Shown here piece by piece: positions 1 to 4,801 of a stretch of 6,017 bases of DNA. The number at the start of each line of letters is the position of its first letter. Positions within the stretch are counted from its first letter, which is position 1. The translations under genes and the position numbers were made by a program. The notes under the pieces are model-generated. The model saw only the letters and a list, made by a program, of their open reading frames with translations, was not told the DNA's origin and searched no databases. Origin of the DNA: an uncultured Eubacteriales bacterium (GTDB lineage Bacteria; Bacillota; Clostridia; Peptostreptococcales; Anaerovoracaceae). The stretch is from the NCBI GenBank assembly GCA_902797345.1, contig CADBSL010000127.1:1-6017 (forward strand), read 5' to 3'.

Positions 1-411
1 TCTTACGTTACAAATACCCTGCGGCTCCGGGAACTGCCGGAAAAAGTCCGGAAGATGATCGCCCGGAAAGAATTGAGCGCCGGACACGGCCGGGCGCTGC
101 TTTCCCTGCCTTCCGATGAAGAACGGATCAAAGCCGCCGAGATCGTCCTCCGGGACGGGCTCAACGTCCGCCAGACGGAAGAGTTGGTGAAAGGGCCCTT
201 GGAAAAGAAACCTACCCCCAGCGGCGGAGAAAGATCCGTCCCCCAGGTTTCCTATCAGAGCGTGGAATCCGATCTGAAGGAGATCCTTGGTGCCAAGGTA
301 AAGATCCGGGAAAAGAACGAACGGGGATCGATCCAGCTTTCCTTCTTCTCGAAAGACGAACTGGAACGACTGGTGGATCTGCTCAAAACCCTAAAAGGGG
401 ATTCCCTGTAA
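1..411 (+). CDS. parB: ParB/Spo0J chromosome-partitioning protein, 3' end (partial)
   Basis: This is the C-terminal 136 residues of a ParB-family CTPase clamp that loads at parS and spreads to organise and segregate the origin region. The reading frame is open from the first base, so the start lies outside the window. It enters inside the helix-turn-helix (SYVTNTLRLREL, typical of the parS-recognition segment). A helical segment of the central domain follows (roughly fragment residues 20-64, with AGHGRALLSL and LNVRQTEELV). Next comes a variable Pro/Gly/Ser-rich linker (about 65-85), then the C-terminal dimerisation domain ending in GSIQLSFFSKDELERLVDLL. The N-terminal CTP-binding domain is not visible. 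A perfect parS lies one base after the stop codon, which supports the identity. Family assignment is very secure; Noc, the nucleoid-occlusion paralogue, is disfavoured because its site (NBS) differs from parS. Confidence 0.95.
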   Translation, partial: SYVTNTLRLRELPEKVRKMIARKELSAGHGRALLSLPSDEERIKAAEIVLRDGLNVRQTEELVKGPLEKKPTPSGGERSVPQVSYQSVESDLKEILGAKVKIREKNERGSIQLSFFSKDELERLVDLLKTLKGDSL

Positions 412-412
412 A

Positions 413-428
413 TGTTTCACGTGAAACA
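413..428. promoter_or_regulatory. parS: parS centromere site
   Basis: The sequence TGTTTCACGTGAAACA is a perfect 16-bp inverted repeat matching the conserved bacterial parS consensus (TGTTNCACGTGAAACA). The symmetry extends one base on each side (412-429). It lies between the parB stop codon and the parB terminator, so it is also transcribed in the parB 3' UTR. ParB bound here would nucleate its sliding-clamp and spreading complex and recruit SMC and ParA near the origin. Confidence 0.95.
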
Positions 429-432
429 TCCT

Positions 433-461
433 GCGGATATGGTGACATATCCGCTTTTTTT
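433..461 (+). terminator. Rho-independent terminator of parB
   Basis: A perfect 9-bp stem, GCGGATATG (433-441) with CATATCCGC (446-454), closes on a GTGA tetraloop of the stable GNRA class and is followed directly by seven T residues (455-461). It ends the parB transcript about 45 bases after the stop codon, just past parS. Confidence 0.93.
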
Positions 462-498
462 ATGGCTGAAACCCCGAAAATTACAGATTCGGTAGTAA

Positions 499-510
499 GT
501 CATGCATGAC
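499..510. promoter_or_regulatory. 12-bp palindrome, candidate operator
   Basis: GTCATGCATGAC is a perfect 12-bp palindrome in otherwise AT-leaning intergenic DNA. It ends six bases before the -35-like TTGTCA of the promoter proposed for the LytTR gene. Position and symmetry suit a dimeric regulator's operator. The binding protein is unknown: LytTR proteins usually bind direct repeats, so the adjacent LytTR product is not an obvious candidate. Palindrome seen; function inferred. Confidence 0.35.
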
Positions 511-516
511 CCGTTA

Positions 517-546
517 TTGTCATCTATCTTCCTTTCATGATATTCT
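517..546 (+). promoter_or_regulatory. Probable promoter of the LytTR gene
   Basis: TTGTCA (517-522, 5 of 6 to TTGACA) is followed after 18 bases by TATTCT (541-546, 4 of 6 to TATAAT). A TG at 538-539 makes an extended -10 (TGaTATTCT). Transcription would start near 553, giving a leader of about 70 bases before the ATG at 624. A later -10-like TTTAAT (556-561) is a weaker alternative. Confidence 0.45.
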
Positions 547-610
547 AAAGAAGTGTTTAATACGACAAAAAACACATGCTGAGAATAATTAAACGAGCAA
601 TTGTATCAAA

Positions 611-618
611 CAGGAGGA
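611..618 (+). promoter_or_regulatory. Strong ribosome-binding site fixing the LytTR start at 624
   Basis: AGGAGGAG at 612-619 lies a few bases upstream of the ATG at 624. The frame stays open upstream to an in-frame ATG at 576, but that codon has no Shine-Dalgarno sequence. Starting there would also place the ribosome-binding site inside the gene. The start at 624 is therefore preferred. Confidence 0.88.
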
Positions 619-623
619 GTACT

Positions 624-1076
624 ATGAAAAAACGAGTCATCTTTGACATCTATTCCGATGAAAACTACGAAGATCTGGAAAACAATCTTCAGGAAGTCGT
701 CTGCGACTACCTGTCCAGCCAACAGATCAACGCGACATGTCAGGTCCGGGAAAACCGCTACATCACCATCCATCCCCACCGAAAGAAAGAGGTGCTGACC
801 AAGATCCTTCAGGACGATGTCTATTACCTGGAGAAAGCCCGGCACAAGGTGAATATCTACACCTCCGTGGGGGATTACACGATCTATACCTCTCTGAAAG
901 CGCTGGAGGAAGAGCTGGATCCGGAGACCTTTATCCGGGTCCACCAGGGGTATATCGTCAACATCAATGAGATCGCTGTATTAGGCAACAAACAGCTCAT
1001 CGTCAATAAATGCGATAAAATCATCCCGGTCAGCCGCCGCAACATCGCCAAACTGAAACGGGCCCTGGAGCAATGA
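624..1076 (+). CDS. Stand-alone LytTR-domain DNA-binding regulator
   Basis: The product is a 150-residue cytoplasmic transcription regulator. Residues about 62-149 form a LytTR domain, a beta-rich DNA-binding fold. The hallmark segments are visible: DVYYLEKARHKVNIYT (65-80), the SL..LE..L helix (90-98), FIRVHQGYIVNINEI (103-117) and IPVSRRNIAKLK (134-145). The first 60 residues (IFDIYSDENYEDLENNLQEV...INATCQV) resemble only the opening beta-alpha-beta of a receiver domain. No phospho-acceptor aspartate region follows, so it is not a normal two-component response regulator. Such stand-alone LytTR proteins often work with a membrane-protein partner, but none is adjacent here: parB is upstream and rnhA is convergent downstream. 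It appears monocistronic, with its own promoter, ribosome-binding site and terminator. Target genes and signal cannot be read from the sequence. Confidence 0.92.
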   Translation: MKKRVIFDIYSDENYEDLENNLQEVVCDYLSSQQINATCQVRENRYITIHPHRKKEVLTKILQDDVYYLEKARHKVNIYTSVGDYTIYTSLKALEEELDPETFIRVHQGYIVNINEIAVLGNKQLIVNKCDKIIPVSRRNIAKLKRALEQ

Positions 1077-1082
1077 CAAAAG

Positions 1083-1119
1083 AGAACGCCTCCTCCTGCA
1101 AAGGGAGAGGCGTTTTCTC
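1083..1119. terminator. Bidirectional terminator between the LytTR gene and rnhA
   Basis: AACGCCTC (1085-1092) pairs perfectly with GAGGCGTT (1107-1114), with a few inner pairs, around a CTGCAAA-type loop. On the plus strand it is followed by TTTTCTCATTT. On the minus strand the tail reads CTCTTTTGTC. It sits within the 41-bp gap between two convergent stop codons, so one hairpin can serve both transcripts. Confidence 0.85.
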
Positions 1120-1672
1120 ATTTCTCCTCCGATTCCCGGTCTGCCTTCCACTGGTTGGCCAGCTGGTCCGCGCGGTTGTTCATCTGCGTGATATATCGGA
1201 AGTCCTCCGGCGTGAAGCCGGTGCCATTCCATTCTATAAACTTCTCATAAAGCTGATCCATATTCGTCCTGGGGCTGTCTGGGTCCACGTGTCCCTTGAC
1301 CCGGAAGAACCGGATGTCATGCCGGTCCAGATAGGGGAGCAGCGCCATCCACAGATCCTTATTCTCCACATCTTTTTTTCCGGAGGTCTTCCACCCGTTT
1401 TTCAGCCATTTCTTATACCATTTATCCCGAAAACAGTCCATCAGATAGGAACTGTCGGAAAAGGCCCAGATGGTCTGGCCTTCTATTTTGATGGCCTCAA
1501 AAGCCTTCAGCAGCGCCATCATCTCCATCCGGTTGTTGGTGGTATTGAGTTCGCCACCGTAGAGTTCTTTTTTGTGGCTGCCGTATTCCAGGATCGCCCC
1601 CCAACCGCCGATATTCTCTTTATTCTGATTGCCGGAACAGGCTCCGTCCGTATAGATCTTTAAAATAGCCAT
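1118..1672 (-). CDS. rnhA: Ribonuclease HI
   Basis: The product is a 184-residue cytoplasmic enzyme that cleaves RNA in RNA-DNA hybrids, removing R-loops and primer remnants using two metal ions. The catalytic set is complete: Asp9 in YTDGACSGN, Glu50 in NNRMEMMALLKA, Asp73 in FSDSSY, His128 in VKGH and Asp169 in NNRADQLAN. The basic handle characteristic of type HI enzymes is present at about 84-107 (KWYKKWLKNGWKTSGKK and following). Between the catalytic histidine and the last aspartate there are about 41 residues, against about 10 in the E. coli enzyme. This aromatic and acidic insertion accounts for the longer protein (184 against 155). The ATG at 1672 is preceded on the minus strand by GAGGGA four bases away and AAAGGA eleven bases away. 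The gene is convergent with the LytTR gene. Confidence 0.96.
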   Translation of the reverse strand: MAILKIYTDGACSGNQNKENIGGWGAILEYGSHKKELYGGELNTTNNRMEMMALLKAFEAIKIEGQTIWAFSDSSYLMDCFRDKWYKKWLKNGWKTSGKKDVENKDLWMALLPYLDRHDIRFFRVKGHVDPDSPRTNMDQLYEKFIEWNGTGFTPEDFRYITQMNNRADQLANQWKADRESEEK

Positions 1673-1699
1673 ATCGTCCCTCGTCCTTTCTTCCCTCTG

Positions 1700-1728
1700 A
1701 TTGTAAAGGATTTTCAGGGAGAATACAA
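1700..1728 (-). promoter_or_regulatory. Probable rnhA promoter
   Basis: Read on the minus strand, TTGTAT (1728-1723) and TACAAT (1705-1700, 5 of 6 to TATAAT) are separated by exactly 17 bases. The -10 ends 27 bases before the rnhA start codon, giving a short leader that carries the GAGGGA ribosome-binding site. The -35 match is modest. The segment is nearly symmetrical: TTGTA (1701-1705) and TACAA (1724-1728) are inverted. The plus strand can therefore also be read as TTGTAA, 17 bases, TACAAC (1701-1729), a possible divergent promoter for the structured element that follows. Confidence 0.5.
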
Positions 1729-1740
1729 CCAGGGAGTTAA

Positions 1741-1913
1741 AGGATTCGAGAATAGAGAAGAGGGCTGCCTGAAGGCGGACAATATGTTCCCCGGAGGAAA
1801 GGTGCTCGTAGAAGTCACTACGTTCAAGGCGATTTAGCCCCCTACAAGGCGCCGATTCCGAAGGGGAAGCTTATTGCCGCCTCTGCAGCCCGGTGTTTCT
1901 TCCATTTCGGCCT
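1741..1913 (+). ncRNA. Candidate structured RNA of unknown family
   Basis: The gene-free stretch folds end to end into a long rod. The core pairings are GGGCTGC (1762-1768) with GCAGCCC (1885-1891), GGCGG-CAATA (1774-1784, one bulged A) with TATTGCCGCC (1872-1881), and TTCCCC (1787-1792) with GGGGAA (1863-1868). Inside lie GGTGC (1801-1805) with GCGCC (1849-1853), a hairpin CGTAG/CTACG (1807-1822), and a weak GGC/GCC hairpin (1828-1839). Outside the core, GAAGA (1757-1761) pairs with TCTTC (1898-1902), CGAGAAT (1747-1753) with ATTTCG (1904-1909) and AGG (1741-1743) with CCT (1911-1913). Pairs such as T1803-G1851 work only as G-U on the plus strand, which favours plus orientation. No open frame with a ribosome-binding site covers it. 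I do not recognise the family. Rod shape and length invite comparison with 6S RNA, but no clear large central bubble is seen. A MITE-like inverted repeat is the main alternative. Confidence 0.5.
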
Positions 1914-1939
1914 GAAAAGTAAATATGTCTTAAACCCTG

Positions 1940-1956
1940 TGTAATACTCCTGTAAC
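1940..1956 (+). promoter_or_regulatory. WalR-type binding box
   Basis: TGTAAT (1940-1945), five bases, then TGTAAC (1951-1956) matches the published WalR (YycF) consensus TGTWAH-N5-TGTWAH at every fixed position. It ends 5-7 bases before the -10 element and occupies the place where a -35 should be, as expected for an OmpR-family activator bound to 11-bp direct repeats. The operon it precedes encodes the WalK-associated proteins WalH and WalI. The match is seen; regulation by WalR is inferred, since walR itself is not in the window. Confidence 0.7.
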
Positions 1957-1961
1957 ATTCC

Positions 1962-1969
1962 TATATTAT
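1962..1969 (+). promoter_or_regulatory. -10 element of the wal accessory operon
   Basis: TATATTAT offers TATATT (1962-1967) or TATTAT (1964-1969, 5 of 6 to TATAAT). No acceptable -35 is found 16-19 bases upstream; the WalR-type box lies there instead, suggesting an activator-dependent promoter. Transcription would start near 1974-1976, leaving a leader of about 30 bases before the GTG at 2006. Confidence 0.55.
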
Positions 1970-1992
1970 ACTTGAAGCTGAAATCATATGAT

Positions 1993-1999
1993 AGGAGGG
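1993..1999 (+). promoter_or_regulatory. Ribosome-binding site selecting the GTG start at 2006
   Basis: AGGAGGG lies after an in-frame ATG at 1988 and one base before another ATG at 2000, so neither is well placed. The in-frame GTG at 2006 is seven bases past AGGAGG (1993-1998), which is ideal spacing. It yields a canonical signal peptide beginning MKKKIF. Confidence 0.8.
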
Positions 2000-2005
2000 A
2001 TGGCT

Positions 2006-2551
2006 GTGAAAAAGAAGATTTTTGCACTGGTGCTGGCACTGATATTGAGCCTGAGCTGTGCTTCTTTTGCGTTCGCAGCAGAAGACGCTTCTTACTCCGT
2101 CATCAGCCCCCAGACCTCCGACACCGGGATCACCTACTGCGACAACCTGCTGATTTCGGTAAAGACAACGGATAACACCGCACTGCGGTTCACTTTATAT
2201 TCCTACCCCAATTACACCAGCGTCAAATCCATCGACCTGGTGCCCGCTTCGGTCTTCAATGTCCGGTCTCAATTCGGACCTTCGGAAGACTTCTCCGGCG
2301 GTGACGGGGTCAGCTTCTACACCCGGCAGGTCAACAACATCGACGCCGGGATGTACGGACTGAAGATCGAAAAATTCGACGAAGAGGGCAACGTGATCTC
2401 CGTCAACCAGAAATACTTCATCATCGAATCCAGCGCATCCAAAGATTCGGCGGCGATCTACGAAAGCCAATCCTCGGCCAACCGGGTAATGTTCTTCCAG
2501 AATGTATTCCGGAACCTCTTCGGCACAACAGTGGTGGATGTCAGTGAGTAA
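2006..2551 (+). CDS. Secreted protein of unknown function, first gene of the wal accessory operon
   Basis: The product is a 181-residue exported protein. Residues 1-24 are a classic Sec signal peptide: basic KKK, a hydrophobic core (IFALVLALILSLS) and an AFA cleavage motif before AED. The cysteine at 18 lacks a convincing lipobox, so a lipoprotein is unlikely. The mature part is rich in Ser, Thr, Tyr and alternating hydrophobic residues, with stretches such as ALRFTLYSYPNY and GMYGLKIEKFDEEGNVISVNQKYFIIE. These suggest a small beta-sandwich, possibly Ig-like (inference only). The C-terminal 25 residues (NRVMFFQNVFRNLFGTTVVDV) could form an amphipathic helix. I do not recognise the family. It follows the WalR-type box and overlaps the start of walH, so it is probably co-transcribed and translationally coupled. 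That points to a role at the cell envelope linked to WalH/WalI, perhaps as an extracytoplasmic partner. Confidence 0.85.
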   Translation: MKKKIFALVLALILSLSCASFAFAAEDASYSVISPQTSDTGITYCDNLLISVKTTDNTALRFTLYSYPNYTSVKSIDLVPASVFNVRSQFGPSEDFSGGDGVSFYTRQVNNIDAGMYGLKIEKFDEEGNVISVNQKYFIIESSASKDSAAIYESQSSANRVMFFQNVFRNLFGTTVVDVSE

Positions 2552-4007
2552 AGCGATCATTTACAAAGAAAGAATAAAAACGGTTTTATTGGTAGTACTG
2601 TTCATCACGGCAGTACTACTTTCCTATTTATACTGGAGGGATTCCTCGTTTCTGGAAATCAAAGAGACTATGGACAATCGCCTGTCCTCGACGACTCTGG
2701 CCAGCCAGACCATTCCGGACCCCTCCGAATTTGTGTGTCCGGACAGCATCGACGTGAATTTCGGGGATGGCACTTATACCAGCTTCCACGAAAACGCCCG
2801 CTCCGTCTGGGAAGAGATCCTTCCCTTCTACACGGGATTCACAAAAGAAAAGGGCCTTACCGTGGAGATGCTGAGCGAAGCCCAGTGGAACAATATCATG
2901 AGCTTCCAGTCCGTCCAATGCCGTTTCAGCTACCCCCTGCCACATTCCTTTTTCCGGACGTTGGGGGCGAAAAGCTACAATGAATCCGATCACTTCACCT
3001 CTTTGACGGTGCTGGGTTTTTCCAAAGTATTCGACGACAGTTATTTCATCCGCTCCGGGGATGGTTCCTATTTCCGGATCCGTGCCTCCGAATACGACAG
3101 CAGCGGGATCCTTTCCCTGATCGAATCCCTTCGCGCCCGTTCTTCGGATCAGTATTATCCCATGAATCAGTTCCTGGGGACGGACAATACCGCCATCACG
3201 CCCTTTGCCACCCAGATCGATCTGCCAACGCTGCAGCTCCACAACATGACAGGGAATGAAAGCGAGCAGTTTGAAACGGAACTGGCCCGGAACTTCTTTG
3301 GGCAGAGCCTGGATTTCATCCGGACCGTAACCGACAACAGCGGCACCACGATTTTCCTGTATAATTACGGAGAAACATCCCTGACCATATATCAAAACGG
3401 GTTTTTCGAATATCAGGATTCCCCGTCTTCGGCCGATAAAACGGTAGGATTTGTGGAAGCCTTCCGGACGGCCTCCGCCTTTATCGCCGAACACGGCACC
3501 TGGTCGGCCCACGACGGCAACACGATCCACTTCCTGTTGGAAGACGTGGACCGGGACACCTACAACCGCAGCTCCGTGTACACCTTCCGGTTCCGTTCCC
3601 ACTATAACGGACGGAAGATCTACGGCAGCGACAATGTCCTGACCATCGTGGTCACCGGCACTCAGGTCACCTACTACAGCCGGAACCTGAGGATCCCGGG
3701 GGAAGAGGATTTCACCCTCACCCCCAACACCGAGACCCCCAACTATCCCTTCGTGGATGTGGTCTCACAGAATTATGAATCCATTGCCGAAGAGCTGGTC
3801 CGGCATGAATGGATGGAACGGCCGGAGGATCCGGAAGAACTCTTCGACGCGGTGCTGGAGAAGATCTCCGGCATCGACACCGGCTATTACGAGATCACGG
3901 AAAACCACCGGAAGGTCTGCCGGCCTTCCTGGATCCTGACCGTGGACCGGGGCCCCCGGATCTTTTACGATCTGTATACCGGGGAGTACCTGGGGTCGAT
4001 ACAGTAA
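2538..4007 (+). CDS. walH: WalH/YycH-like membrane regulator of the WalK kinase
   Basis: The product is 489 residues from the ATG at 2538. It has a short cytoplasmic N-terminus with basic residues, one transmembrane helix (about 15-33, TVLLVVLFITAVLLSYLYW) and a large extracytoplasmic domain. This is the topology and approximate length of YycH. In Bacilli, YycH and YycI bind the membrane and extracytoplasmic parts of WalK and modulate its activity on cell-wall genes. Assignment rests on topology, length and the following walI-walJ-rlmH order more than on sharp motifs. The start overlaps the preceding gene by 14 bases. GGTGG (2533-2537) touches the ATG, so the in-frame GTG at 2544, six bases away, is a possible alternative start (487 residues). 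Coupling to the upstream gene is likely. A perfect 9-bp inverted repeat lies inside the transmembrane coding segment (2592-2619). The walK and walR genes are not adjacent. Confidence 0.85.
   Translation: MSVSKAIIYKERIKTVLLVVLFITAVLLSYLYWRDSSFLEIKETMDNRLSSTTLASQTIPDPSEFVCPDSIDVNFGDGTYTSFHENARSVWEEILPFYTGFTKEKGLTVEMLSEAQWNNIMSFQSVQCRFSYPLPHSFFRTLGAKSYNESDHFTSLTVLGFSKVFDDSYFIRSGDGSYFRIRASEYDSSGILSLIESLRARSSDQYYPMNQFLGTDNTAITPFATQIDLPTLQLHNMTGNESEQFETELARNFFGQSLDFIRTVTDNSGTTIFLYNYGETSLTIYQNGFFEYQDSPSSADKTVGFVEAFRTASAFIAEHGTWSAHDGNTIHFLLEDVDRDTYNRSSVYTFRFRSHYNGRKIYGSDNVLTIVVTGTQVTYYSRNLRIPGEEDFTLTPNTETPNYPFVDVVSQNYESIAEELVRHEWMERPEDPEELFDAVLEKISGIDTGYYEITENHRKVCRPSWILTVDRGPRIFYDLYTGEYLGSIQ
2592..2619 (+). 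repeat. Inverted repeat inside the 5' end of walH
   Basis: GTAGTACTG (2592-2600) and CAGTACTAC (2611-2619) form a perfect 9-bp stem with a 10-base loop, extendable by a G-T pair at 2591/2620. It is followed by a pyrimidine- and T-rich stretch (TTTCCTATTTATACT). It lies about 50 bases into walH, in the codons of the membrane helix. It could reduce read-through or translation of walH relative to the upstream gene, but it may be chance in Val/Leu codons. Confidence 0.6.
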
Positions 4008-4022
4008 ACAGGAGGACGCTTC

Positions 4023-4766
4023 ATGGAATGGTCTAAAATCAAAAATATCCTGATCATCGCGCTGATCCTGATCAATGTCCTCTTTCTCTACATGCTGACC
4101 CGTCCCTCCGAACCGGAGCCGGAGAATGCCGACAGCGGAGTGTTGTTGAAGGACACGCTGGCGGTGCTGGAGGACAACGGCATCACCGTCCGGGCAGAAA
4201 CCTCTTTCCCGGAGATGCAGCTGCCGATCCTGACCCTGAATTTCGACGAGGACAACGGGACCTTTGAATATAAGGCGACCCGGGAAAATCTTTATCTGAA
4301 CGAGGACACCGCCCGGGAGGAAGCGGACCATTTCCTTGAATCCCTGGGAAGCTTCGGCACCCTGGGAAAGGACATCCGGGTGGACAGCATCACCCTGTCA
4401 GAAGACGATCCGGACCGCTTCGTCGTCACCTATGGCGGGTATTATGACGATTACCGGATCAAAGAGCTCTACGTGGCCTGCACGGTTTCTTCCACCGGAG
4501 TCCGGAAAATGGAAAAGCAGTGGGCCGAGGTGAAGGGATCCGGCCGGACCCAAAGGTCTCCGATCCCGGTGACCACCGCACTCCTGCACTATATGGACCG
4601 GGTCATCACCGAAGACCCGGATGCCCGAAAGGAAGTCACGGACATCTCCATGACCTACACGGTGAATACCCCTTATGACGGGACGGTCACTTCCGATACC
4701 GCCTTTCCGGCCTGGCGCATCGAAGCCGGTGACGGAAGCTGCGAGTACATCCCGGCATTTCAATAA
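4023..4766 (+). CDS. walI: WalI/YycI-like membrane regulator of the WalK kinase
   Basis: The product is a 247-residue single-pass membrane protein. The N-terminus MEWSKIKNILIIALILINVLF is very like YycI proteins, which begin M-[ED]-W-[SK]-[RK]-I-K before one membrane helix (here about 8-25). An extracytoplasmic domain of some 220 residues follows, containing YycI-type repeats of alternating beta and helix segments (for example YLNEDTAREEADHFLESLG and DPDRFVVTYGGYYDDYRIKELYVACTV). In Bacilli YycI works in a complex with YycH and WalK to tune the cell-wall stress response. AGGAGG (4010-4015) lies seven bases before the ATG, and the gap from the walH stop is only 15 bases, so the two genes form one operon. 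No catalytic motif is seen or expected. Confidence 0.87.
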   Translation: MEWSKIKNILIIALILINVLFLYMLTRPSEPEPENADSGVLLKDTLAVLEDNGITVRAETSFPEMQLPILTLNFDEDNGTFEYKATRENLYLNEDTAREEADHFLESLGSFGTLGKDIRVDSITLSEDDPDRFVVTYGGYYDDYRIKELYVACTVSSTGVRKMEKQWAEVKGSGRTQRSPIPVTTALLHYMDRVITEDPDARKEVTDISMTYTVNTPYDGTVTSDTAFPAWRIEAGDGSCEYIPAFQ

Positions 4767-4785
4767 ACAAAGCAACCATAAAATA

Positions 4786-4794
4786 GAAAGGAAG
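4786..4794 (+). promoter_or_regulatory. Ribosome-binding site supporting the TTG start of walJ
   Basis: GAAAGGAAG lies about 8-9 bases before the TTG at 4802. No ATG or GTG lies in frame near it. The resulting N-terminus (M-A-L-Q-F-C-S-L-S-S-G-S-S-G-N) aligns with the known YycJ start, which supports TTG as the true start codon. Confidence 0.8.
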
Positions 4795-4801
4795 AACTCC
4801 A

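Noticed and set aside
510..539. LytTR direct-repeat binding site upstream of the LytTR gene
   Set aside because: CCCGTTATT matches the consensus at only 7 of 9 positions, and the possible second copy (CCTTTCATG) is poor and at 20-base rather than 21-22-base spacing.
576..623. Upstream ATG extension of the LytTR gene
   Set aside because: No Shine-Dalgarno sequence precedes it, and the strong AGGAGG at 612-617 would fall inside the coding region; the 624 start fits better.
1073..1663. 196-codon open frame on the plus strand opposite rnhA
   Set aside because: rnhA on the other strand has a complete catalytic set. The plus frame begins at the LytTR stop, crosses a terminator and resembles no known protein.
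1781..1860. SRP RNA, RNase P or cobalamin riboswitch resemblance in the structured element
   Set aside because: Short shared strings (GGAGGAAAG, GGTGC) occur, but the surrounding conserved cores and helix orders of these families are absent.
1988..2005. ATG codons at 1988 and 2000 as starts of the secreted protein
   Set aside because: The first lies upstream of the ribosome-binding site and the second only one base after it. GTG at 2006 has ideal spacing and gives a typical signal peptide.
1842..2039. 65-codon minus-strand frame across the structured element and operon leader
   Set aside because: It lies antisense to a signal-peptide coding region and the promoter, with no ribosome-binding site and no recognisable sequence.
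2048..2059. Lipobox around Cys18 of the secreted protein
   Set aside because: The residues before the cysteine (S-L-S) do not fit L-[AS]-[GA]-C, while an AFA signal peptidase I site follows a few residues later.
2628..3602. 324-codon open frame on the minus strand inside walH
   Set aside because: It is antisense to a well-supported gene, has no ribosome-binding site, and its product is a low-information Gly/Val-rich sequence with no domain; it mirrors the codon bias of walH.
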